Shown here piece by piece: positions 1 to 9,359 of a stretch of DNA of 64,000 nt. The position numbers were made by a program, and so were the translations under genes. The stretch is from Zasmidium citrigriseum (Eukaryota; Ascomycota; Dothideomycetes; Mycosphaerellales; Mycosphaerellaceae), in the NCBI GenBank assembly GCA_002786025.1, contig NHNW01000009.1:254376-318375 (forward strand), written 5' to 3'. The notes beneath the pieces are model-generated. The model made no database searches, was not told the origin of the DNA, and saw only the letters and a program-made list of their open reading frames with translations. Each line of letters begins with the position of its first letter. Within the stretch, counting starts at the first letter, position 1.

Positions 1-697
1 TATTAGGGACTTGGAATCGACCCACCAAGAACTCCCCAAGGCCAGAGACATATCCTCAGACAGTCGTCTTTATCTCGAGGTCGTCGTTCTTGGCTTGGGA
101 CGACGCCTGAAACGAGGAAATCACAGCCCTCCTGCGAGCCATAGGGGATCCCGCAAGGATGGGATGGGATACCTCCTCGAGCACTTCCGTCCTGAATTCT
201 CTTCGAAGGTGTTCACGAATCTGAAGGATGCGGATGTTACCCCACTGATTGGTGGAGCTCCGCAGAAAGCTCGCTTTTGGCCTGAGGCACGAAGGTTCGT
301 AAGCGAGTCAGCTTTCGGAGGTGCGCCTGAAATTTGGAGGTAGTCCGTAGGCTTGGACAGCTCGTGAGCTGATTGCTCGAGGGCCTGGGTGCCCGAGGGC
401 CTGACTGTTTGAGGGACAGGCTGCTGGACATATCGAACAGTGGGCAAGTCGACAAACTGGCGGTGAGAGGACCGTGTCCACAGGAGGCTAATCGACCAAG
501 ATGCTTTTAGTCGCAGACTCGTAGACATCAGTCGATTGACAGTGCCGTCGAGAGGTCGACCGCTCAGTATTGTAGGACTTCGTCCATTTGACATGCGGAC
601 TGAGGACCGGAAGGCGTGACTCCCTGTCGATCAGATCACGCGACGGTCTAACGGAAGGGATGAGGCATGGAATTTTGAGAAGAGCATTGAGGAATGG

Positions 698-1294
698 ATG
701 GCCAAAGTGGTGGCAGGGAGAAAGAGAATCCAGGCAGAGATAGACGCACTTCGCGCTGAGCAAGCCCGGCTTCAGAGATCGGTGGATGGGCTCAATGCAA
801 AGAAGACGAGCCTTGAGAGTGAAGTGGCGCAGACGAGGGGCCAGCAAAACCAAAACGCCATGGTCAGCGTTCCCCATAACGCGATCGAACCTCTCATCGA
901 CTACGGAGGAGCTGGCACCATCGCCGACGGTATTCTGGAGAAGTTTCTTGCCGTTGTCGATCGGAGAAACCTGAACCTTCGCGAGAAGATGCGGAAGATT
1001 GAGACTGCTCTCGTCAACTGGGATGCCCTCGGCGCCGAGAATGAGGACAAGATCGTCAAGCACACCAAGAGCACAACCAATCAATTGTCCGAGTGTTTCT
1101 TGAACGGCTTCCGTCTCTTGACGGTGATTGACGAGCACTTTGGGATTGATGCTAGCAACAACGCACAGCTCGTCGAGTACACCAACAAGTGGAACGACCT
1201 GGTGGCCAATGCGTTTCGCAAGCGACCTGGTGCTTCTCATGACGAGTCTGTATCGGCTACGGAGAAGCGGCGCCGCACGGAACAGGCAACATGA
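698..1294 (+). CDS. Hypothetical coiled-coil protein (5' end uncertain)
   Basis: I do not recognise the family. The 198-residue reading starts at an internal ATG. The frame stays open upstream to position 620 and reads naturally there (a Trp-Asn-Phe-Glu-Lys segment just before the ATG), so the real protein probably starts further 5'. One possible join is an exon ending near 341 (frame open from 11) spliced to an AAG acceptor at about 658, but that intron would be 316 bp with a weak GTAGTC donor, so I keep the shorter model. Residues 5-50 are rich in Arg, Lys, Glu and Leu with heptad-like spacing, suggesting a coiled coil. The C-terminus is basic (EKRRRTEQ). No membrane segment or enzyme motif is visible. 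It is the only plausible gene left of the satellite region. Confidence 0.5.
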   Translation: MAKVVAGRKRIQAEIDALRAEQARLQRSVDGLNAKKTSLESEVAQTRGQQNQNAMVSVPHNAIEPLIDYGGAGTIADGILEKFLAVVDRRNLNLREKMRKIETALVNWDALGAENEDKIVKHTKSTTNQLSECFLNGFRLLTVIDEHFGIDASNNAQLVEYTNKWNDLVANAFRKRPGASHDESVSATEKRRRTEQAT

Positions 1295-1379
1295 GCCGAG
1301 TCGACCTTGTCGTCACTTCCAACGAGCAATGATCCCTTCACGGTTCGAGGAGTACTTGTCACGATTCAAGGGCTGCGCG

Positions 1380-1640
1380 CCATCATTTCAACACTCTCGG
1401 GCACTCATCGACGGCGTCATCTTCTACCAAACATCAAACAGTCGTCACCTCACATCAACCCTCACTCAAACCACCTCCTCGCCTCATCACCGGTATCACC
1501 AGCAGCCAGGATTACAGCATCACTCCGCCGTCAGCATCACTTCAACATCACCTCGTCGCCTCATCACTTCCTCACCTCATCCTTATGGAACACCTCACCA
1601 CATCATACTCATGGAACTCGACGCCTTCTTCCTCCAAGGC
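1380..1640. repeat. CATCAC/TCA-rich low-complexity tract
   Basis: The + strand is pyrimidine-rich with many short CATCAC, CTCATC and CACCTC words. The long overlapping ORFs here are Ser/His/Thr-rich and look like composition artefacts. It may be the 3' UTR or flank of the preceding ORF. Nothing else is recognised between 1,300 and 2,000. Confidence 0.5.
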
Positions 1641-2009
1641 CGCCGGACCATCTCCGCCGCCTACTGAGGTTCTTCACTGGCAGACGCATTTGCTTCACTT
1701 CGTCCTCGTTCTGGTCTCCTCGTTGTTGTCATCAACGCCGTCGTTCGCTTCGATGGTCAAGCGCATGGATGGACAGTGTCACCTCAATGACGGGCCAGCC
1801 GTCTTGATAGAGTCACCTCGCCTTTTTGCACCATTGTTTTACAAATTCTCTTTTGTCTGGGCACAGCGTCGGAGTTGGAAGGCAGATACCCTCACGGAGT
1901 CTCAGATAGCGTGTATGAAACCTTTTCAAAGCATGTCCAATGCCTTCACATATCTCCGAACGTTCGTCTGGTCATCTAAGTTTTGTGCCGCTCAAGGAAG
2001 CTTCGCAAA

Positions 2010-2690
2010 TTCCCGTTCAACTTCGAAGCGATCTTTCAGCCTCATCGCTGCTTGACAGGGTTCGATGTCGATGCAAAGACGAGGAGAGGTTACTTCCTCA
2101 ATGAACCTGGCCGAAAGGAGAATCGAAAGTCTGAGCGCATCATTTTTCTCGTGATCCCGAACTTCAAACGCTGTTCCTGCCTCCTCCGCTGCACGACAGG
2201 CCCTCATCTTTTAAGAGACAACATTGACGACGTGTCTCAATCAGGAAACGGCGAAAGCTATCCCTGTGACAACTCATTTTTCTCGTGATTCCGAACTTCA
2301 AACGCTGCTCCTGCCTCCGCCATTGCACTACAGGTGCCCATCTTTTGGGAGATGGCAATGTCAACGGATTCGAAGTAGGAGAAAGCGAAAGCAACGCTTG
2401 TGACGAATCTTTTTTCTCGTGATCTTGAACTTGTAACGCCGCTGGAGCCTTCATTACTGCTCGAGAGCCAGTCATCCTTTGAGAGATGACAGTAGCAATG
2501 TATCCCTTCCAAAAGCACGCAAAAGCGCACCTTCGAGCAAGTCATTTTTCTCGTGGTCTCGAACTTTGATGGCTTCTGGAGCTTTCATTTTTGCATGCGA
2601 GACGGTCATTCTTTGCCCGACGATAGAGAAAATGAATCTCTACCAGGAGGCGAGACTGTCGGTGGCTGTGGTGTCGTGCTACATCTGTGT
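2010..2690. repeat. 134-bp tandem satellite, about five diverged copies
   Basis: The anchor TCTCGTGRT followed by a GAACTT-like word occurs at 2147, 2281, 2415 and 2549, exactly 134 bp apart each time. A weaker copy precedes it at about 2013 and another follows at about 2683. Within each unit the order is constant: the anchor, a CGCTG..CCTGCCTCC-like stretch, a 'cat-cttt-tgagaga' block, and a GAAAGC..CTGTGAC block. Copies are clearly related but far from identical, and the period has drifted little. The short ORFs crossing this stretch are not conserved between units, so I treat it as non-coding. Confidence 0.85.
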
Positions 2691-3569
2691 ATCCACAATC
2701 TCAATTTACATGGCTTGTGAGATGAGAAGCCAGCTTAGTCGAAGCTGCGGCAATCGCATTGTCAAACGATTCTGCTCGTGGAAGCGGACCTTGAATCGTC
2801 AAATTCCAAACGGCGATGAAAGCAGATCCTGGCGGATGTTCGATCGTAGCATTCGATACCAGATCGAGAACAACTCGCGGCGAGTGTCTTTGCTGTGACG
2901 ACGCACTAACACTCGCGCGAACGTCCAACTTTGCCGTCATCGGCTTTTACAGCGGCGAGATGATAGATCTAGCATGCAACAGTCATGTACCTCAATACCG
3001 AACCAGTCTGTTGAGAATTGCGAGCAGGATCGCATTTTGAAAATCGAAAATCCGGCGATGAGCATCGACCCGGATTGTCCGCGAACCGTGCAAGGCATTG
3101 CTACTATAGTCCGATTGACACGGGATCGATGACTGAACCTGAGAATCGAACCTAAAGAAGTTTTCGGCGTCATGGAGTCATGGGACGCTCGCGCGACCGC
3201 ACGAGCTATTTCCGAGAGTAACAACAACGCATACGGGCGGATGTCGCTTCTTTACACTACGCATAGCAGCTGCGCTCTTGCCTAGTAAGTGTTTTGGAAG
3301 GAAAGGACGGTCCCTCGGCTCTCGGGGCGATGGTGGCAGGTACGTACCTGCGGGAGGGCCGCAAGCCCGCCTAGATGCGATAGAGTTGCGGGCGTTCCGC
3401 CTAGAAGTTGCGCACCCCAGCTGTCCAAATGCGTCGTTTCTCCTTCCACGAATCATTTCACAGCCTTGGGACATGTGTATTGCCTTGATGACAGCCTGGC
3501 ATGGGCGTATGAACGAGTGCTTCGTCCGCACGATTGTTGCTTTGCTACAGTGCAATTCATCAGGGCGTG

Positions 3570-5240
3570 CCAATGCGCATTGGTCTGCCGCTCCATCGAT
3601 GCGCACTCATACCGCGAGATTTCGTCTCGGTCGCGTCCAGATGCGCACTCGGGCGATGAAGTCCATCTCAATTGCGCACGCTCTCGCTCTCCCACCAAAT
3701 GCACACTCATACTACGACCGCAAATGCGCAATCTTCGCCAACATGGCATTCGAATGCGCACTCGGGCACTGCGCTTCACCCCAGATGCGCACGCCACTTG
3801 GCGGCTCGCTTTTCCACCGATTGCACACTCGTGGCGCCAAATTCTTTCCCAAATGCGCGGCATTGAACGTCCATCGAAAGTGCGCATATTACGACCGGTC
3901 CGTTCCATCATCAATGCGCATTACCAGTCGACCGTCTGCAACTTGCTCACCCATACTCCACTGAGTGCGCATGCGGTGTCTATGCTCTGGTCGGCAGTGC
4001 GCACTCAGGTAACCTCTTCCAACACAACGTCGCCTCTTCGCCACCATCTCATTTTTTCTCCTGCGAGCCTTCCGGCCACCTTCATGTCGTAGACTTGGTT
4101 GTATACTGTACCCTGCCAAGAGATCAAGTCGTCCAATGCAATGCCACCGGCGTGAGAGCTGATTTGATTTTGGAGATTCGGCGCGTTGAAGATTGAACCT
4201 CGTTTTGAACAAGCATTTCTCGTCGCAATCTTCCGCTCATAATGAGCAACATGATTGATATAAGGCTGTCCGCAAAGATCAGCTCGTTTGGAGCAAAATT
4301 GCGAGCGTAAAACCTGTTTCAATTTCTGAAATCCGGCGTGTGATCGAGAATCCGATGGGGTTGTTGTAGTCGCAGGTCGTAGATTATGTTTGATACAGTG
4401 CCCTGTCCAAAGATGAGGCCGCTCAGTGCAAAATTGCGAGCGTGAGAAGGATTTTCATTTCGAAATCCCGGCGTGTTGGGTCAGTCACCCTTTACGAGCC
4501 GTGAAGCACCGCGCGATACTCTGCGCGGCGTTGAATGGGTCTCGTATATGAAATTGCGCACTTGACCACGCAGTGCGCAGGTCCAGTGCAGATGCAGACG
4601 CATTGGGTGCGCATCCGTTTCTTAGACGTGGTGCAAATTCGCGCTGATGCCGCTCAGCAAGACCACGCTGCATTGAGTGCGCATTCAACTGTGTTGCTCT
4701 CCAGCTGGTCATGGTCATGACCATCGATCGCATTCAACCCGATTGAACTGCAACTTTGAGCGGTGACGATATCTCCTGCCATATGATAGAGCATCGTTCG
4801 AATAGCGATCTGTGCAAGAATTGACGCAATCGAGCGAAAAATGCGGGCTCTGGATAACTTTTAAATTCGGAAATCCGGCGCGTGAGATCACATTTGGCGT
4901 GGAAAGAACCTCGTCTCAAACGTAAGGCGTTGCACGAATCTCTTGAAGCATCCCGTGCAGGCTGAATGCGCATTCGTATCGATCTGAGAGTGCAATTGCC
5001 GCTGCGCTCGTGCAGACGAATGCGCACTGCCTTCGCACTCCTGCAAGATCGCGTGTGTTCCCGAAAGCAAAAGCGCATCAATGGAAAGCGTGTGCACACT
5101 CATTCGCACAGATGTGTATAGTCCAGCTTGGGAACAAGCCTCCACCGCAAAGACGACGTGTCAGTTCGGCTCCAATGCGCACCCCAGCCGTCTAGCTGTC
5201 GCAGAAGTGCACACTCGCACTCATCTAAATTTACACTTCC
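3570..5240. repeat. Dispersed TGCGCACTC-type motif field (left of the retroelement)
   Basis: The words TGCGCACTC, TGCGCATT, TGCACACTC and close variants occur more than 25 times between about 3,570 and 5,240, usually 20-50 bp apart. Examples are near 3598, 3639, 3755, 3784, 3820, 3996, 4556 and 5030. They seem to be decayed copies of the same minisatellite that is compact at 8,740-9,350. Overlapping ORFs here are His/Cys/Thr-rich translations of the repeat and are not credible genes. Confidence 0.65.
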
Positions 5241-5505
5241 CATCGATCACGCCCAACCCGATCGAACTTGAACTTTGAGCAGTGCGTGCCAGACGATAGA
5301 GCGTCTTTCAAATAGCCATCTGTGTAATTATCGACGCAATTGAGCACGAAATACGGGCTCCAGGAGACTTTAAAGTTTCAGAACCGGCGCGTAGACAACC
5401 CTCGAAGCGCGTTTTCGGAGACCATGGACATGGTTCGATATCTATAGATGCATTTGAAGGCCTGGCACTCGACTTGCAGTGCGCAACGCTGTTAGAAGGC
5501 TAAAG

Positions 5506-5589
5506 GGATCCAACGCCCATAGCGATCCAACGCCCATACGGGATCCAACGCCCATAGCCTTGCTTAGTAAGCAAGGCTATGGGCGTTGG
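5506..5589. repeat. Three direct copies of GATCCAACGCCCATA leading into a perfect 45-bp palindrome
   Basis: GATCCAACGCCCATA appears three times in tandem starting at about 5507, 5524 and 5542. The last copy is the left arm of a perfect inverted repeat at 5545-5589 with its centre at 5567. The arms begin CCAACGCCCATAGCCTTGCT and meet at TTA-G-TAA. The right arm runs directly into the retroelement's LTR-like start (TTGGGAAGTCACGTGAC). The palindrome could extrude as a cruciform or mark a small insertion or a rearranged junction. Confidence 0.9.
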
Positions 5590-5997
5590 GAAGTCACGTG
5601 ACGGCTTACGTAATCATCTGGAACCTTCTGGATGGTTCGTCCCCCCGTAGGCTAGACCTAATCGGGAAGGCGCTATACCCGATTAGGATGCTTAGCGTGG
5701 AACCTTCTAGCAGCTACCGGAATTCATTGCAGTTGATTTCTAATCAATTGCTAATCGATTCCTAATTAATGTGTCGACTGTATTCTATAAGATTCTATAA
5801 GACGTATGTATTAGTAATGCGAACGTTCTAGATACGATATCGTCGAATATATAAGGGTGTAAATAGTCTCGCTAGATAGAGGAATCTAAGCACTTCTCTT
5901 CTACTCTATACGACCCTCTACTACTTCTGCTACTCGTTTTAATAGGTTATAAGCCTAGGTGCTCTAGCCTAGACACCTAGCTATCGATTAACAACAC
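5585..5997 (+). repeat. Putative 5' LTR of the copia-type element
   Basis: This AT-rich block of about 410 bp precedes the gag frame. It has a promoter-like 'ATATATAAGGG' near 5,849 and ends in an inverted-terminal-type AACAACA just before the internal region. It is less RIP-mutated than the coding part. No second LTR copy is present in the window, so the assignment rests on position and end motif only. Confidence 0.5.
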
Positions 5998-6518
5998 CGA
6001 AAATCGAATTCTACGTGTAGGAATCGAACACCCCGCGCCTTATAACTGCGACAATCCAACATTCGGCAAACCTTCCTTCGAATTCCTATAGTCGCAATTT
6101 CGACATTCGATAATAACACCTTTTAACGACAATTGCGCGACGAATACTAGTCGCGACAACTTTATATACGGCTTGTTTTACTCGTCTATACGAGAGCTTT
6201 CGATTTAGCTAGCTTTCGTAGCGAGGCAGTAGTTCTAGCGTACGCTAGAAGGGGTGGAAGTTGGAACGACTAACAAACAGCTTTCGAAGCAGAAGACCCG
6301 TAGCCTTTACAGTCCCTATCGCGCCGTCCCTAGGGAACTAGGAACTAGACGGTTTCTTAGTAGTGTAAAACCTATAAGCGGGACCTACTAACGAAGCGAT
6401 ATACTAATAGGTTAGGACCGAGAGAGGCTAAAAGAGGGTGGAGACCGATTAAGTAAGCCTGTTATTACGCCTATTCTTCTGCTTCTAGAGACGCGATCTA
6501 TCTATGAATCGATTCGCA

Positions 6519-7500
6519 ATGTCTCTTACCGACAAGACCTTCTCGTTCTCGCGCCTAAAGGGACAAGAGAACTACGAGATTTAGGCTCTAAGAATAGAGT
6601 CCTATCTTATCGAGAAGAGCCTGTACGCCGCGCTAGAAGAGGGCGCTGCCGAAGAGACTATAAACAAGAGAGCTCTTACGGCAATCCGCCTAGCTTTAGA
6701 AGACGGGCCTCTACTTCAAATTCAAGGCGTTACTAACGCTAAAGACGCGTAGGAGACTCTTAGATCTCTTTACTCGTCTAGAGGCTTTGCTTCCGAGTTC
6801 CTAACTTGCAAGGAGCTATTTTAAATAACGCTTGAATCTAGCGGCGGCAAAATAGAGTCGTATCTTAATACGATCCGTCGGCTCTACGACTAGCTAAAGG
6901 CGAAGGGAATAGAGATCCCTAAGCAAGTTATAATCGCCTAGACCCTAAACAACCTAACCGAAGAGTACGACGGCTTTGTAACTACGATTTTATAAGCCTA
7001 TCGAGTAAATAAGGACGCGTACTCTATTGAAAGCCTCTTTTCGAACCTCCTAGACGAATCTAGAAGACACGAGTCGAAAGAACAAAGTCAAATACTCGCG
7101 TATTGGATTCGAGAGAATAGGCCTCCTAAGAAAGACGGGAAAGGCCTAAAGCGTCTAGGAGATAAGGGTCCTAAGCCGCATTGTACCTACTACGATAAAG
7201 AAGGACATAGGGAAGCAAACTGCTTTAATAAGTTTCCCGATAAGGCTCCTAAGTAGTGGAAGCCTACTAGGCTAGAAAATAAGAATAGGAAAGAAAGAGA
7301 GCAAAACGAGAACGCTCTCTATACGGCTGTTCTAACGCGGGACGATAGAGATCTAGACATAGACAGAGATAGCGATTCTATAGTCGATATTCTTAATGTT
7401 AATACGTTTAATCTTTGCCCCGCGTCTACTTTTAAGCCTAAATTTGTCCTAGATTCTAGCGCAACGCAATACGGTTTCTGTACTCGATTTAATCCATATT
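6519..7500 (+). pseudogene. RIP-killed copia gag with protease start
   Basis: Reading from the ATG at 6519 (MSLTDKTFSFSRLKGQENY) gives a Gag polyprotein of the copia type that is interrupted repeatedly by TAG/TAA. Most stops sit where a Trp (TGG) or Gln (CAA) codon is expected, consistent with TpG-to-TpA or CpA-to-TpA change. Near 7,180-7,225 there is a CCHC zinc-knuckle remnant (C-x2-Y-x4-H-x4-C), in which the second Cys has become Tyr by TGC-to-TAC. Near 7,448-7,475 the reading LDSSATQY resembles the aspartic protease motif LDSGAT with Gly changed to Ser. Coding potential fades after about 7,500. Confidence 0.75.
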
Positions 7501-7989
7501 AAGGGCGTAGGCGAGTTTAATTACTTCATAGCGCTCGAATCTATAGTAACGTTAGTACTAGCAAGCCTATTAACTTCTTATACCCTTCCTTATTATTTCT
7601 TCCTTCTTACAATCTACTCGACACTTACCTAACACGCCGCCGCTACTAGCCTACGCTCTACGAATCCACCGTCTAGTTAAACACTATATATTCCGTTAGT
7701 TCTCGATACGGCGACAGCTCCTTTTGCTTACTAGCGAGCAGAGTGCCTGCGAGAAGCAGTACTAACGCAGAATTGTCCTTAAACGAGCCTATAATATCGT
7801 TAACCCACTAGCTTTACGTCGAATTACGAGATATACGCGACACGCGCCCTAGCAATTAAGAAAGAGTTTAATAACTTGGCAACAATAGCACTATACTATA
7901 TTAGGCCACTGGCGACTTCCGATAAGGTGGTCCGTGTAGTAAAAGGAAAGGGTTAACAGTCTACATGTCAGAGCGGCTAAAACTGTCTA

Positions 7990-8170
7990 ATACACGGCTT
8001 GCAATGTACACTGCAGCCTGCGAATGCACGACCTCCGAATACACAACCTGCGAATAGGCACTTCAACTTGGCTGCAAATGTGCACTCCAGCGAATCTACA
8101 CTCTACTCGCGAATGCTGCGAATGCGCACTCCACCAAGGAACCTGCAGTCCAGCCGATGAATGCACAGCT
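7990..8170. repeat. 18-19 bp minisatellite segment right of the retroelement
   Basis: Repeated words such as CTGCGAATGCACGACC, CTGCGAATAC and GCGAATGCGCACTCCACC continue the TGCGCACTC array on the right side of the retroelement. Together with the motif field to the left, this shows the element landed inside the repeat region. Confidence 0.7.
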
Positions 8171-8739
8171 TGCAATAACCGAACCCGACCAACTTTCCAC
8201 TTCAAGCAGTGCTTACATACTCGTGCCAGATGGTAGAATAGTATACAAACAACAATCCACGTGAGTATAAAAGCAATTAAACGAGAGATGCAGGCTCCAA
8301 TCGCCTTTGAAAATCGGAAATCTGGCGCGTGAGATGAGATGTTGCGTTGATTGACTCGATCTCGGACGTGCAGGATGTTGCGAATGCTCCCTGTCGTTAG
8401 GTACAGACGTCAGATCTCTTGTCAGGCTGTGGGAGCGTTCGCAGTGCGTCGAAAGTTCAGGCTGAGTACGCGCGCATTCAAATCAGTCTGAATGTGCATT
8501 GAGCAAGAAGTGCGAGTGCACACTAATGCTGCACTCCTGCACAACTGCGTGCGTGTCACACTAGTAGAAATGCACCGTTTGGTATCAAGTGCGCACTTTA
8601 TTCGTGCGTTGAACGCATCAAACCGCTAAGTGCACGGCAAAGACGAAGTTGCGCATTCTGACGCCATGACATCGACCGAACCTGGAATGCGCACCCGAAG
8701 CCGTCAACATCGAGTCTGCACCTTGTTCGAAGACTGTGT

Positions 8740-9350
8740 CCCAGTGCGCATCGCAGCCAGCCTGCGAGTGTGCACTAGGCCGAGAGTCTATACTTCAGCC
8801 AGCGAATGCACGGCTTGTAATGCGCACTCCAGCCTGTAAATGCACTGCCTGCGACTGCAAATGCACGGCCTGCAATGTGCACTCCAACCTGCAAACGCAC
8901 AGCCTGCGAATGCACTCCAGCCTGCGAATGTGCACCCCGTCTCGCAATGCGCACTCCAATAAAGAATCTGCACTCCAGCCGCGGAATGCACTCCTACTAG
9001 CGAATACACAGCCTGCAATGTGCACTCTAGCTTGCAATGCGCACTCCAACTTGCAATGTGCGCTCCAGCTTCTGGCCTGCGAATGTGCACTCTAGCATGC
9101 GCTGCAATTGCGCACTCCAGCTTGCAACGCGCACTCCAGCTTGCAACGCGCACTCCAGCTGGCAATGTGCACTTGCAACGCATACTCCAGCTTGCTGCAC
9201 TAGAGGAGCTTGCTGCGAATGTGCTCTCCAGCTTGTGCGAATTCGCCGCCCGCAAATGCGCACTCCAGCTTTCAGCCTGCGAATGCACAGCCTGCAGATG
9301 TGCACTCAACTCCAATGGAGCTTGCGAATGTGTACTCATCCCTGCAACGC
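8740..9350. repeat. Compact 18-19 bp minisatellite, consensus TGCGCACTCCAGCYTGCRA
   Basis: About 30 tandem or near-tandem units are present. Two successive perfect units start at 9122 and 9141, giving a 19-bp period. Other units lose a base (18 bp, e.g. TGCACTCCAGCCTGCGAA) or vary CpG to TpG. Long ORFs exist in several frames on both strands only because the unit has no stops in those frames. Their Cys/His/Ala-rich products are repeat artefacts. Confidence 0.85.
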
Positions 9351-9359
9351 AAAGACGAA

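Larger units (their letters stand above)
5585..7965 (+). mobile_element. Truncated Ty1/copia-type LTR retroelement, RIP-mutated
   Basis: The segment starts with an LTR-like block (about 5,585-5,997, ending in AACAACA) and continues into a gag-like reading frame with a zinc-knuckle remnant and the start of a protease/pol region. The body is almost devoid of CpA and TpG and rich in TpA while CpG is kept, and TAG or TAA stops occur where Trp or Gln codons are expected. This is the classic RIP signature. No integrase, reverse transcriptase or 3' LTR is recognisable, so only about the 5' half survives. Satellite sequence resumes at about 7,975, showing insertion into the array. The exact right boundary is uncertain. 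Confidence 0.75.

Noticed and set aside
488..1240. 250-codon - strand ORF
   Set aside because: It overlaps the coiled-coil ORF antisense, and its composition is that of a shadow frame with no domain.
5998..6120. tRNA-like words (GAATCGAACACC) after the LTR
   Set aside because: No cloverleaf can be formed. The position suggests a primer-binding or leader region of the retroelement and the sequence is RIP-altered.
8740..9350. Could the short regular repeats be a CRISPR array?
   Set aside because: There are no constant-length spacers, the units are contiguous and variable, and the genome is eukaryotic.
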